Assembly: GCA_944384585.1 (NCBI GenBank)
Contig: CALWTY010000010.1
Span: 1-53,785 of the forward strand
Reading direction: 5' to 3'
DNA length: 53,785 nucleotides
Origin: an uncultured Clostridia bacterium
Lineage (GTDB): Bacteria; Bacillota; Clostridia; Oscillospirales; CAG-272
Position 1 is the first letter of the stretch, and each line of letters begins with the position of its first letter. This document shows positions 16,077 through 24,690 of the stretch, one piece after another. The translations under genes and the position numbers were made by a program. The notes under the pieces are model-generated. The model did no database searches and was not told the DNA's origin. It saw only the letters and a program-made list of their open reading frames with translations.

Positions 16077-16909
16077 ACGCGCTCCTCACCTCTCTCGGAG
16101 AGATGTTCTCCCTCTCCTTCATGCGCTGCGCGCTGCTGGCCGGCGTCCTGATCTCGGTCTGCGCTTCCCTGCTCGGCGTCACGCTGGTACTGAAGCGCTA
16201 TTCGATGATCGGGGATGGGCTTTCCCACGTCGCCTTCGGGAGTCTGGCCGTCGCCACCGCCCTGCATACCGCCCCGCTCCGCTTTTCGATCCCGATCGTG
16301 ATCCTTGCCGCCTTCCTGCTCCTCCGTCTCAACGAAAAGGGGAAGATCAAGGGGGATGCGATCACGGCCATGATTTCGACGGGAGCGCTGGCGATCGGAG
16401 TCATGGCGGTCTCCCTCTCGACCGGCATGAATATCGATATCTACAACTATATGTTCGGCAGCATTCTCGCCCTGACCGGGAGCGATCTGCTTCTCAGCGT
16501 CGCGCTTGCGGCCGTCGTCATCCCCGCCTATCTCCTGCTCGGCAGCCGGATATTTTCCGTCACCTTTGATCCTGCCTTCGCGCACGCGACCGGTATCCGG
16601 ACCGGCCTCTACGACACGGTGATCGCCGTTATGACCGCCCTCACGATCGTGCTGGGAATGCGGCTGATGGGAACGCTTCTGATCTCAAGCCTCATCGTCT
16701 TTCCGCCGCTCACGGCCATGCGGGTCCTCCGCAGCTTCCGCGGGACGGTCATCGCCTCCGCGCTGCTGCCGGTGGTCAGCTTCCCGGCAGGGCTGATCCT
16801 CTCCTATTACCGCGCCACCCCGCCCGGCGCCAGCGTGGTCTGCGTCAATCTGCTGCTCTTTCTGCTCTTTTGTCTGATCGGGCTGCTCGTCAGGCGGAGG
16901 CGAGGCTGA
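16073..16909 (+). CDS. Metal ABC transporter permease (ZnuB/MntC-like, ABC-3 family)
   Basis: 278 residues with about eight membrane segments. Characteristic ABC-3 segments are MRCALLAGVLISVCASLLGVTLVLKRYSMIGDGLSHVAF near the N terminus and LRLMGTLLISSLIVFPPLTAMR in the second half. It pairs with the ATPase in front. The substrate-binding lipoprotein must be encoded elsewhere, and no gene follows it on this strand before the minisatellite. Confidence 0.92.
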   Translation: MNALLTSLGEMFSLSFMRCALLAGVLISVCASLLGVTLVLKRYSMIGDGLSHVAFGSLAVATALHTAPLRFSIPIVILAAFLLLRLNEKGKIKGDAITAMISTGALAIGVMAVSLSTGMNIDIYNYMFGSILALTGSDLLLSVALAAVVIPAYLLLGSRIFSVTFDPAFAHATGIRTGLYDTVIAVMTALTIVLGMRLMGTLLISSLIVFPPLTAMRVLRSFRGTVIASALLPVVSFPAGLILSYYRATPPGASVVCVNLLLFLLFCLIGLLVRRRRG

Positions 16910-16917
16910 TCTGCCCG

Positions 16918-17066
16918 CCGTTCCCGCGATTCGCTCTGTGAAAGCCGGTCCCTCACCGTTCCCGCGATTCGCTCTGTGACAGTCGATCCTCACCGTTCCC
17001 GCGCGATTCGCTCTGTGAAAGCCGATCCCTCACCGTTCCCGCGATTCGCTCTGTGAAAGCCGTTCC
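16918..17066. repeat. Tandem minisatellite, four copies of 37-40 bp
   Basis: Four head-to-tail copies start at about 16918, 16956, 16993 and 17033. Each begins CCGTTCCCGCGATTCGCTCT and ends near AAAGCCG. Copies differ by small indels (an extra GC in copy 3) and a few substitutions. It fills the gap between the convergent permease and aminotransferase genes. There are no unique spacers, so it is not a CRISPR. Confidence 0.9.
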
Positions 17067-17070
17067 GACT

Positions 17071-17112
17071 AAAAAACCGTCCTCCGCAGGCATCCTCCCG
17101 CGAAGGACGGTT
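17071..17112 (-). terminator. Terminator of the aspartate aminotransferase gene
   Basis: AACCGTCCT (17075-17083) pairs with AGGACGGTT (17104-17112). On the minus strand the stem is followed by six T. It ends the redox operon's transcript and borders the minisatellite. Confidence 0.9.
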
Positions 17113-17118
17113 GTTATT

Positions 17119-18411
17119 TTACAGAGCGCCGCGATCGGCAAGGAGCTTCTTGATGCTGACGATCTTCACGCAGAGCGCAAACAGCTCGGTTGCCATCTTC
17201 AGATCGGCAAGGGGTGGATAGGAGGGCGCGATGCGGATGTTCGAATCGTGGGGATCTTTTCCGTAGGGATAGGTCGCGCCTGCGCCGGTCATGACGACCC
17301 CCGCCTTCTTGCAGCGGCTCACGATTTCCTTGGCGCAGCCGTCCATCGAGTCGAAGGAGATGAAATAGCCGCCCTTCGGCCTCGTCCAGCTTCCGATCTC
17401 AAGCCCGCCGAGCTCCCGATCGAGGATCTCAATGACCGCCTCGAATTTGGGGCGGAGAATATCGGCGTGCCGCCGCATATGTTCCCGCATTCCCTGAATA
17501 TCGCGGAAGAAGCGGACATGGCGGAGCTGATTCACCTTATCGTGTCCGATGGTCTGGATCGCAAGCTGCTGTTTGATATCGTCGAGGTTATTGTGGGAGG
17601 CCGCGATCGCCGCGATTCCCGAGCCCGGGAAGCTGATCTTGGAGGTCGAGGCAAATTTATAGACCATATCGGGATTTCCCGCACGGCGGCACTCATCGAG
17701 GATCTCCGGGATGTAATCCTCCTCATCATAAAGATGATGGATCGTATAGGCATTGTCCCAATAGATCCTGAAATCCTTCGCCTTCGGCTTCAGCGCAGCG
17801 AAGCGTCTGACCGTCTCGTCGGAATAGGAATAGCCCTGCGGATTGGAGTATTTCGGTACACACCAGATGCCCTTGACCGCCTCATCCTCCGAGACATACT
17901 TCTCCACCAGATCCATATCCGGCCCCTCTGAGGACATGGGGATATTGATCATCTCGATCCCGAAGTATTCCGTAATCGCAAAATGACGGTCATAGCCCGG
18001 AACGGGGCAAAGAAATTTCACCCGATCGAGACGGCACCACGGGGTATTCCCCATCACGCCGTGGGTATAGGAGCGTGAAACGGTATCGTACATCACGTTG
18101 AGGCTGGAGTTGCCGTAGATAATGATGTTGTCGGCAGGCACCTCCATCATATCCCCGAGGAGCTGCTTGGCCTCCGCGATCCCGTCAAGCACGCCGTAAT
18201 TGCGGCAATCGGTGCCGTCCTCGCAGATCAGATCGTCGTCGCTCCCGAGAATATCCATCATGCCCATTGAAAGATCGAGTTGTTCGTTGCTGGGCTTCCC
18301 TCTCGCCATATTGAGCTGAAGATTCAGCCCCTGATACTCTTTGTATACCGATTTGAGAGACACAAGAAGCGATTGCAGCTCTTCTGTCTGGAGTTTGCTG
18401 TATGGAACCAT
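17119..18411 (-). CDS. Aspartate aminotransferase, MocR-like subgroup
   Basis: 430 residues. Fold type I PLP enzyme: YSNPQG and WDNAY around 195-235, the Schiff-base lysine in STSKISFPGSG (about 261) and the substrate-carboxylate arginine in IRIAPSYPP (about 397). The N-terminal part (LQLNMARGKPSNEQLDLS) matches the subgroup of cytosolic aspartate aminotransferases sometimes annotated as MocR-like, here without a DNA-binding domain. Expected reaction: aspartate + 2-oxoglutarate to oxaloacetate + glutamate. It follows rex by 48 bp. With malate dehydrogenase, fumarase and fumarate reductase in the same locus it would feed aspartate carbon into the reductive branch to succinate. The RBS is weak. 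Confidence 0.88.
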   Translation of the reverse strand: MVPYSKLQTEELQSLLVSLKSVYKEYQGLNLQLNMARGKPSNEQLDLSMGMMDILGSDDDLICEDGTDCRNYGVLDGIAEAKQLLGDMMEVPADNIIIYGNSSLNVMYDTVSRSYTHGVMGNTPWCRLDRVKFLCPVPGYDRHFAITEYFGIEMINIPMSSEGPDMDLVEKYVSEDEAVKGIWCVPKYSNPQGYSYSDETVRRFAALKPKAKDFRIYWDNAYTIHHLYDEEDYIPEILDECRRAGNPDMVYKFASTSKISFPGSGIAAIAASHNNLDDIKQQLAIQTIGHDKVNQLRHVRFFRDIQGMREHMRRHADILRPKFEAVIEILDRELGGLEIGSWTRPKGGYFISFDSMDGCAKEIVSRCKKAGVVMTGAGATYPYGKDPHDSNIRIAPSYPPLADLKMATELFALCVKIVSIKKLLADRGAL

Positions 18412-18459
18412 AAATCATTTACCCCGTCTCGTTGCAAGACGTCTTTCCTATGCGTATTT

Positions 18460-19101
18460 CTATTTTTCCGTTTCCTCCAGCATTTCGTTCAAATGCTTGG
18501 AGAGAAGTGCGAGGGAGCAGGCCATGTTTTCGTTCTGAACCAGCACCCCTTCCCGGACCGTGATATGAGCGGGGGCAAAATTCCATACCGCCTTGATCCC
18601 GGCCTCCATCAGAAGGTCGCAGGATTTCTGCGCCGCCTGAGCCGGCGTCGTGATCACGCCGATCCGTATTCCCTTTTCGCGGCAGAAGGCAGGCAGATTT
18701 TCCATCGGGTAGACCGGCTTCCCGCTCACCTCCCGACCGACAATCTCCTCCGCCACATCAAAGCCCGCCACGATCCGCAGGCCGTACTCCCGGAAGCCCC
18801 GGTAGGACATCAGCGCCCGCCCGAGATTCCCGCAGCCCACCATCACCGCGTCGTTGACGGAATTGTAGCCGAGAAATTCCTTCAGATCCGCGATCAGATT
18901 CCGGATATTGTAGCCCACCTTGGGTCTGCCGCCCGAGCTGACCGCCGACAGATCCTTCCTGACCTGCACGTCGTTCAGCCCCAGCGCCTTTGCGATCTCC
19001 GTTGAGGAAATATTCCCGTTTTCGTCAAGGGTCTTCAGATAATTCAGATAAGTCGGAAGGCGCTGAAGCGTATTGACAGACACCTGCTGAGAATATTCCA
19101 T
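18460..19101 (-). CDS. rex: Redox-sensing transcriptional repressor Rex
   Basis: 213 residues, standard length. N-terminal winged helix (STEIAKALGLNDVQVRKDLSAVS), then a Rossmann domain with VGCGNLGRAL for NAD(H) binding and FDVAEEIVG. Rex leaves its operators when the NADH/NAD ratio rises, switching on fermentation and electron-sink genes in Gram-positive anaerobes. AGGAGG lies upstream. Its place between the carrier and aminotransferase genes of an NADH-consuming pathway fits local control, although I found no clear palindromic Rex site in the window. Confidence 0.96.
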   Translation of the reverse strand: MEYSQQVSVNTLQRLPTYLNYLKTLDENGNISSTEIAKALGLNDVQVRKDLSAVSSGGRPKVGYNIRNLIADLKEFLGYNSVNDAVMVGCGNLGRALMSYRGFREYGLRIVAGFDVAEEIVGREVSGKPVYPMENLPAFCREKGIRIGVITTPAQAAQKSCDLLMEAGIKAVWNFAPAHITVREGVLVQNENMACSLALLSKHLNEMLEETEK

Positions 19102-19175
19102 ATCGTCCTCCTGTCATACTGTGCGGGCAGGATCGGCCCGCGGATTGATACGATGCGATTGAATGTGTTCGCCGT

Positions 19176-19204
19176 CGGGGATTGCCGCGGCGCGGCAATC
19201 CCCG
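19176..19204. other. Strong 13-bp stem-loop between carrier and rex
   Basis: CGGGGATTGCCGC (19176-19188) pairs perfectly with 19192-19204 around a 3-nt loop. It has no T run on either side, so an intrinsic terminator is not supported. It could mark a processed or partial 3' end between the carrier and rex. Confidence 0.7.
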
Positions 19205-19210
19205 CTGCGT

Positions 19211-20467
19211 TCAGAACAGAACGATCAGGAACTGAGAGATCAGGACGACCGCGATGAGCGCCACCGGATAGGTCGCCGCATACGCCGACGCCACGTCCTC
19301 CGTTCCGCAGACGTTGATCAGCGTCCCGAGCGCGGGCGTGCTGGTCATACCGCCGGTCAGAGAACCGAGATTGTTGAGCAGGCTGAGCTTCAGCACATAC
19401 TTGGCAAACAGGAAGCCGATGATCATCGGAACGACGGTCATAATCACGCCGTACAGGAAGTACTGTACGTCAAACAGCTCAAGGAAGCCCGCGCCTCCCG
19501 CAACGCCCGCGCCGATCAGGAAGAACATCAGTCCCAGCTCACGGAAGAGCTTGAGAACCGATTCCTTCGGCATCAGGTTGACCCGGCCGCAGCGTCCGAA
19601 ATGCCCCATGATCAGCGAGATCATCAGGCATCCGCCGGTCGTCGTCAGCGAGAAGCAGGTCCCGTCCAGTCCTTTTCCCGAGAGCGGGATCTCGATCATG
19701 CCGACAAACGTGCCGAGAACGGCGGCCAGCGCGAAGGGCATCAGGCCGTGTCCGTCGATATCGATCAGCTTTCCGACGGACTTCTTCTTGTCCCGTCCGT
19801 CGTCGGCAATCACGATCTTGGAGCGTTCCGCCGCCATATCGGCGCGGACGAGCTTCGGAATGAGCTGCACGAACAGCACCACGCCCACCACACCGAAGAT
19901 GTAGGCGATCCCGTGCCCGACGGCAACCGCGTTCTCATATTCGGGGCTTACGGTAGCCTTGGCCGCCGAGAAGGCCGGAGTGGAGGTAAGGGAGCCGGAG
20001 AGCAGCCCCACCACCATCGCGGTCAGCTCCTCGTTGCCGGAGGCGACCTCCGTCGCACGGCCGAGGTAGATGCAGCCGACGGCGGCAAGCCCGCCCGCCA
20101 GAATCACCACCAGGCCGATCATCACATAGGATTTGAAGTTTTTCTTCATATTGCCGAAAAACTTCGGTCCTGCAATAAAGCCGACCGCCGTCACGAAGAG
20201 GATCAGACCGAGATTTTCCACGATCTTGAGGGCATTTGAGGTATAATGCACCGCCGCCTCTCCCGACTTGACGACAAGCTGCGCATCGAGCTTGTCGTAC
20301 AGGAAGCATCCGAAGATCAGCGCCACGATGAAGACGGCAGCGTCTCCCAGCGCCACTCCCTTGATCGTGATCCGACCGAGGACATAACCGACCGCCGCAA
20401 TGGCAAAGATGCAGAACATAAAGAAGGTAATGCCCGTGATCGGGATCACACCGCCGAATAAAGTCAT
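19211..20467 (-). CDS. AspT/YidE-family dicarboxylate or amino-acid antiporter lacking RCK domains
   Basis: 418 residues, about ten membrane segments in two homologous halves. Each half has the family hairpin motif: GSLTSTPAFSAA (about 157) and GGMTSTPALGTL (about 378). Known AspT proteins, such as aspartate:alanine exchangers, are about 540 residues and carry two cytosolic RCK_C domains between the halves. Here only a short charged loop (about 205-230) separates them. It starts 16 bp after the fumarate reductase flavoprotein gene, so it should move a substrate or product of that pathway; aspartate in, succinate out is my inference. Confidence 0.8.
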   Translation of the reverse strand: MTLFGGVIPITGITFFMFCIFAIAAVGYVLGRITIKGVALGDAAVFIVALIFGCFLYDKLDAQLVVKSGEAAVHYTSNALKIVENLGLILFVTAVGFIAGPKFFGNMKKNFKSYVMIGLVVILAGGLAAVGCIYLGRATEVASGNEELTAMVVGLLSGSLTSTPAFSAAKATVSPEYENAVAVGHGIAYIFGVVGVVLFVQLIPKLVRADMAAERSKIVIADDGRDKKKSVGKLIDIDGHGLMPFALAAVLGTFVGMIEIPLSGKGLDGTCFSLTTTGGCLMISLIMGHFGRCGRVNLMPKESVLKLFRELGLMFFLIGAGVAGGAGFLELFDVQYFLYGVIMTVVPMIIGFLFAKYVLKLSLLNNLGSLTGGMTSTPALGTLINVCGTEDVASAYAATYPVALIAVVLISQFLIVLF

Positions 20468-20483
20468 TTCCTCACACTCCTTT

Positions 20484-22106
20484 TCAGAATGCTTTTTCTG
20501 TCAGATTGGGGTTTCCGTGCGTATAAGTGGGCAGCAGCTTGGGGGAAACCATATCGGTGCTGATCCCCGCCGCCTTCATCTCCTCCGCAAAGCGGGTGAT
20601 ATGCGCCAGCGTCAGTTTTCCGACCGTGACGTCCTTGTAGTGCGCAGAGGCCGCCTTGCCGGCGTCCCGTCCGAAGACGATGATATCGAGCAGGGAGTTG
20701 CCCATCAGACGGTTTCTGCCGTGGATCCCGCCGACCGCCTCGCCGGCGACATAGAGGTTTTCGACCTGCGTCGTCATGCAATCGGGGCGGATATCAAGGC
20801 CGCCGTTCTGGTAGTGAAGGGTCGGATAGACAAGGATCGGCTCTTTTCTGATATCGATCCCGTATTTGGCGAACATTCTGAGCATGGCGGGAATGCGCTT
20901 CTCGATCGTACCCTCACCGTTCTTCAGCTCGATCATCGGGGTATCCAGCCATACGCCGATTCCGTCGTCGGTATGCACGCCCTTGCCGCGGTCGGAACAT
21001 TCTCTGATGATGGAGGCAGCCGCCACGTCTCTGGTCTCAAGGGGATGCATAAAGGCTTCGCCGTCGCAGTTGATCAGCTTCGCGCCGAGGGAGCGGACCT
21101 TTTCGGTGACAAGCGCGCCGAAAATCTGCTCGGGATAGGCAGCGCCGGTCGGATGGTACTGAAGGGTATCGGCATACAGGAGCTTGGCGCCGGCGCGGTA
21201 TCCCAGCACCAGGCCGTCCGCCGTTGCACCGTAGTGATTGGAGGTCGGGAAGCCCTGATAGTGAAGCCGTCCCGCGCCGCCGGTCGCGATAATCACCGTC
21301 TTGGCGCGTGCGACAAGCAGCTCCCTCGTCTCCATGTTCATCAGAACCGCGCCGGCGGCTCTGCCGTTCTCATCGAGGATCAGCTCGATCGCCGCCGTGA
21401 AGTCAACGACCGGAATGCCTCTGTTGAGAACCTCGTCCCGCAGGGTACGCATGATCTCCGCACCGGAATAGTCCTTCGCCGCGTGCATTCTCTTGCGGGA
21501 GGTGCCGCCGCCGTGGGTGGTGATCATCGTCCCGTCGGGCGCCTTGTCAAACTCCACGCCCAGCCCGCTCAGCCATTTGATGGCGTCGGGGGCTTCCGAG
21601 ACGAGCTTGTAAAGAAGTTCGGGTTTGGCGGCGAAATGTCCGCCGCCGAAGGCGTCGAGATAGTGTACGGCGGGGGAATCGTTCGGCTTGTCGGCCGCCT
21701 GAATGCCGCCCTCCGCCATCATCGTATTGGCGTCTCCGATGCGGAGCTTGGTCACGATCATGACGTTCGCACCGCCGTTATGCGCTTCGATCGCGGCGGA
21801 GGAGCCTGCGCCGCCCCCTCCGATGACAAGAACGTCCACGTCATAGTCGACCTTCTCAAGGTCAACCGAGTCGGGGCGGATGCGGCTGTTGGCCTGCAGC
21901 AGCGCGGCAAGCTCGGTCGGAACCTTTTCGCCCTTATTCGCGCCGATCTGCAGGACGGCAAATTCATTCTGCTTATAATCGGGGTGATAGGTAGCCAGAA
22001 GCGTATCCTTCTCATCCGCCGTCATCCGTCTCGGCTCAAGAACGGCGTTGTCCGCTCTTTTCGCCTCCACCTTCTTGATGGACTCGAGCATTTCCTTGTT
22101 GTACAT
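20484..22106 (-). CDS. Soluble fumarate reductase flavoprotein (FrdA/TfrA-like)
   Basis: 540 residues. FAD-binding GGGGAGSSAAIEA begins near residue 96. Catalytic landmarks are QYHPTGAAYP, an arginine in TEKVRSLGA aligning with the proton-transfer Arg of FrdA, RDVAAAS, and YPTLHYQNGGL with the substrate-binding His. The histidine that holds FAD covalently in membrane FrdA/SdhA is Asn here (GDANTMMAEGG), so flavin should be non-covalent, as in soluble family members. There is no signal peptide or membrane segment. It follows the Fe-S adaptor gene by 14 bp. Fumarate reduction is favoured over succinate oxidation by the fumarase and malate dehydrogenase context. L-aspartate oxidase is a related alternative, but nadA/nadC are absent. 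Confidence 0.85.
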   Translation of the reverse strand: MYNKEMLESIKKVEAKRADNAVLEPRRMTADEKDTLLATYHPDYKQNEFAVLQIGANKGEKVPTELAALLQANSRIRPDSVDLEKVDYDVDVLVIGGGGAGSSAAIEAHNGGANVMIVTKLRIGDANTMMAEGGIQAADKPNDSPAVHYLDAFGGGHFAAKPELLYKLVSEAPDAIKWLSGLGVEFDKAPDGTMITTHGGGTSRKRMHAAKDYSGAEIMRTLRDEVLNRGIPVVDFTAAIELILDENGRAAGAVLMNMETRELLVARAKTVIIATGGAGRLHYQGFPTSNHYGATADGLVLGYRAGAKLLYADTLQYHPTGAAYPEQIFGALVTEKVRSLGAKLINCDGEAFMHPLETRDVAAASIIRECSDRGKGVHTDDGIGVWLDTPMIELKNGEGTIEKRIPAMLRMFAKYGIDIRKEPILVYPTLHYQNGGLDIRPDCMTTQVENLYVAGEAVGGIHGRNRLMGNSLLDIIVFGRDAGKAASAHYKDVTVGKLTLAHITRFAEEMKAAGISTDMVSPKLLPTYTHGNPNLTEKAF

Positions 22107-22120
22107 CGTCGTTTTCCCCC

Positions 22121-22795
22121 TTATTTCTCTATCTCGCGGTTGTTATAGAGCTCTTTCATTTCGGAGATCGGCTTCTGCATCAGTCCCTCAAGCAGCTCCT
22201 TGAAGTCCCCGTTCTCGATCTCCCTGACTCTGTCTTCCAGATGGCCGCACGCCGGCGCAAGGTATTTGCCGTTGAGACGTCTTGCCAGCAGCGCGACCTG
22301 CGGATGAGAGATCCCGGCAGGGCAGCGGGAGGAGCATACGCCGCACATCACGCAGTCGAAGGATTCCTCTGCACACTTCTCGTACTCGCCTCTCTGCGCG
22401 TAGGCGATATACTGCATGACGTTCAGCCCCTGCGTGCAGGCCTTGGTGCAGGCATTGCAGCCGATGCAGGCGTAAATTTCGGGGTAAAGCTGCATCATGA
22501 TCTGCTCGGTGGGCTTGATCTTCTCGATGTCATAGACCTCTTTGACCAGCGGGAAGAACGGGAGGGTGGCGATATACATATTATCCTCCACCTTGGTCTG
22601 GCACGCGAGGCACACCTTCAGCTCGCGGTCGCCCTTGATCCGATAAATGGTGGCGCAGGCGCCGCAGAATCCGTTGCGGCATCCGCAGCCGCGCACAAGC
22701 TGGTAGCCGGCATATTCCATCGCGCCCATAATGGTGAGGTTGGAGGGCACTTCATATTTCTTGCCATAGAGGTAAATGCTTACCATGTTTTCCAT
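22121..22795 (-). CDS. Iron-sulfur adaptor subunit, FrdB/TfrB-like without CCG domain
   Basis: 224 residues. An N-terminal plant-type [2Fe-2S] domain has CGCRNGFCGAC and a distal VCLAC (about 36-65). Two [4Fe-4S]-type motifs follow: CIGCNACTKACTQG (about 110) and CVMCGVCSSRCPAG (about 147). This matches the N-terminal two thirds of methanogen thiol:fumarate reductase subunit B. The C-terminal cysteine-rich CCG part of that protein is missing, but exists as separate HdrB in this operon. It likely wires the Hdr/Flx electron chain to the flavoprotein encoded next. RBS AAGGAG. Confidence 0.8.
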   Translation of the reverse strand: MENMVSIYLYGKKYEVPSNLTIMGAMEYAGYQLVRGCGCRNGFCGACATIYRIKGDRELKVCLACQTKVEDNMYIATLPFFPLVKEVYDIEKIKPTEQIMMQLYPEIYACIGCNACTKACTQGLNVMQYIAYAQRGEYEKCAEESFDCVMCGVCSSRCPAGISHPQVALLARRLNGKYLAPACGHLEDRVREIENGDFKELLEGLMQKPISEMKELYNNREIEK

Positions 22796-22839
22796 ATGTA
22801 TTTTCTCCTTACGGTATTAGATTGAGGCGGCAGCTCCCG

Positions 22840-23667
22840 TCAATATTCGTCGGGCAGCTCGTCAAGCTGATCGAAGCGGAACACCGGTCCGTCCTTGCAG
22901 ACATACTTGTTTCCGATGTTGCAGCGTCCGCACTTGCCGACGCCGCACTTCATCCGAAGCTCCATAGTCGTATAGACCTGCGTTTCCTTGAAGCCCAGCT
23001 CCTTCAGACCCGCAAGCGTGAACTTGATCATGATGGGGGGACCGCACATGAGAACCGTTTTCGAGACGTCGGGATTGAGCTCCTTGACATAATTCGGAAC
23101 AAAGCCGACGTGACCGTCCCAGCCCTCCTGCTCGCGGTCGATGGTAAGGTGTACGTTGACGCCCTCCGTCCCGCACCACTCGCTGATGATCTCCTGATAG
23201 TCGACGAGATCGTCCTTCGAGCGCGAGCCGTAGACGATATCAATCGAGCCGTAGCGATCCCGGTAATGGCGGCAGTAGTTGATGACCGAGCGGAGCGGCG
23301 CCAATCCGATTCCGCCCGCGATGAAGAGCAGATCCTTCCCCTTCAGCTCGGTATCCACCGGGAAGCCGTTGCCGTAGGGGCCGCGGATGGTAAGCTGCTG
23401 TCCGACCTCAAGGGCGTGCAGCCAATTGGTGAGGCATCCGCACTTCTTGATACTGAATTCCATATATTCGGTATTGGTCGGAGAGGAGGTGATGGAAAAC
23501 ATGGCCTCTCCCACGCCGGGAACGGACAGCATCGCGCACTGTCCCGGCTTATGGAGGAACGGCTTCTTCCCGTCGGGGGTCAGCACGCGGAAGGTCTTGA
23601 CGTCCGGCGTGTCAATTCTGACGTCGGCTACCGTCACGATCTGTGGTATCAGCGTCTCGTTATTCAT
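22840..23667 (-). CDS. flxA: FlxA-like NAD(P)H-binding flavoprotein
   Basis: 275 residues from the ATG at 23667, which overlaps the previous stop (ATGA) and has GGAGGG upstream; the longer frame to 23736 runs into the preceding gene. Ferredoxin-NADP reductase-like: FAD-binding segment PGQCAMLSVPG, NAD-binding GGIGLAPLRSVI, VLMCGPP near the C terminus, and a [2Fe-2S] cluster motif CGVGKCGRCNIG as in PyrK and hydrogenase gamma subunits. In Flx-Hdr complexes this subunit takes electrons from NADH. Cytoplasmic. Confidence 0.88.
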   Translation of the reverse strand: MNNETLIPQIVTVADVRIDTPDVKTFRVLTPDGKKPFLHKPGQCAMLSVPGVGEAMFSITSSPTNTEYMEFSIKKCGCLTNWLHALEVGQQLTIRGPYGNGFPVDTELKGKDLLFIAGGIGLAPLRSVINYCRHYRDRYGSIDIVYGSRSKDDLVDYQEIISEWCGTEGVNVHLTIDREQEGWDGHVGFVPNYVKELNPDVSKTVLMCGPPIMIKFTLAGLKELGFKETQVYTTMELRMKCGVGKCGRCNIGNKYVCKDGPVFRFDQLDELPDEY

Positions 23668-24689
23668 TGGTCGCCCTCCGTAAGATTTTTCATTACCTTG
23701 ACAATATTCATGGATATCGGACATTTGGACAGACATCTGCCGCAGCCGACGCAGCCGAACTCCCCGTCGTTGTTGGCAGGGAAATAGACCAGCTTATGCA
23801 TAAAGCGCTGTCTGAAGCGTTCAAGCTGGGTAAGACGGGGCTGTCCCGCCGACATCTTGGTGAAGTCGGAGTACATACAGCTGTCCCAGCAGCGGAAGCG
23901 GCTGATTCCGTGTCCGGTATTGAAGTCGCGGATATCGTAGCACTGGCAGGTCGGGCAGACGAAGGTACAGGTCCCGCAGCCGAGGCAAGCCTCCGCCAGC
24001 TCTCCCCACTTTTCGGAATCGAACAGCTCCGCCATCTTGTCCCCGCCGAAGCCCTCTGTCGTCAGGCCGGCGAGCGGGAGCTTTTTCTTCACGGCGTCTA
24101 TGGCTCTGCGGCACTCCGCCGCCGCCTCTCCGCCGCACTCCTCCAGCAGCGATGAAACCGTGTCGATATAGGCGTTTCCCTTTTCGGTCAGCGGCTCAAG
24201 GTAGAACCAGCCGTCGGTCTGCCACATCTGCACGTCGCCGCCCGGCGCGGCGCAATCGATCCCGAAGGTTCCGCAGAAGCAGGTCTCCTCCGGCATATTG
24301 CAGGCCAGCGACAGAATCGTGCCATGCTCTCTGCGATTCTTGTAATATGTGTCGACGGGGTCGGCAAGGAAAACCTTATCGAGGATCGAGAAGCTTCTGA
24401 CGTCGCAGGCGCGGACGCCGAACACCACGAAATCCTCCGTCTCCTCCCGCACGTCGATCACCTCGATGCTCTTGCCCTCCACCCGGAAGCCGACAAGGTT
24501 CTCGGTCTGGGGGAAGAAGAAATCTTTCGCGCTTCTGACGGTATTATGCGCGTCGGTGAGCTTCAGCCCCTCCTTCCAGGGCATGAACTGCGCCGTGCCC
24601 GCCGCAGTGTCGGCGGGGATATAGAGCTTGCTCTTTTCCGCCGTCAGGGAGAAAAGCCGATCTAAGTTTTGTTCCGGAATTCTGTACAT
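23664..24689 (-). CDS. flxB: FlxB-like iron-sulfur subunit (sulfhydrogenase beta/AsrA family)
   Basis: 341 residues. An alpha/beta N-terminal part containing VFGVRACDVRSFSILDKVF, typical of the sulfhydrogenase beta and anaerobic sulfite reductase A family, is followed by two C-terminal ferredoxin motifs (CLGCGTCTFVCPTCQC and CVGCGRCLSKCP). It is expected to pass electrons between the NADH module and HdrA. It begins 1 bp after the FlxC-like gene with an AGGAGAGGAG ribosome site and overlaps the FlxA start. Confidence 0.85.
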   Translation of the reverse strand: MYRIPEQNLDRLFSLTAEKSKLYIPADTAAGTAQFMPWKEGLKLTDAHNTVRSAKDFFFPQTENLVGFRVEGKSIEVIDVREETEDFVVFGVRACDVRSFSILDKVFLADPVDTYYKNRREHGTILSLACNMPEETCFCGTFGIDCAAPGGDVQMWQTDGWFYLEPLTEKGNAYIDTVSSLLEECGGEAAAECRRAIDAVKKKLPLAGLTTEGFGGDKMAELFDSEKWGELAEACLGCGTCTFVCPTCQCYDIRDFNTGHGISRFRCWDSCMYSDFTKMSAGQPRLTQLERFRQRFMHKLVYFPANNDGEFGCVGCGRCLSKCPISMNIVKVMKNLTEGDQ

Positions 24690-24690
24690 C

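Noticed and set aside
16918..17066. CRISPR array
   Set aside because: The copies abut one another without unique spacers, and no cas genes are near.
19176..19204. Intrinsic terminator after the AspT-like gene
   Set aside because: The stem is strong but neither strand has a following T run, so it is listed only as a stem-loop.
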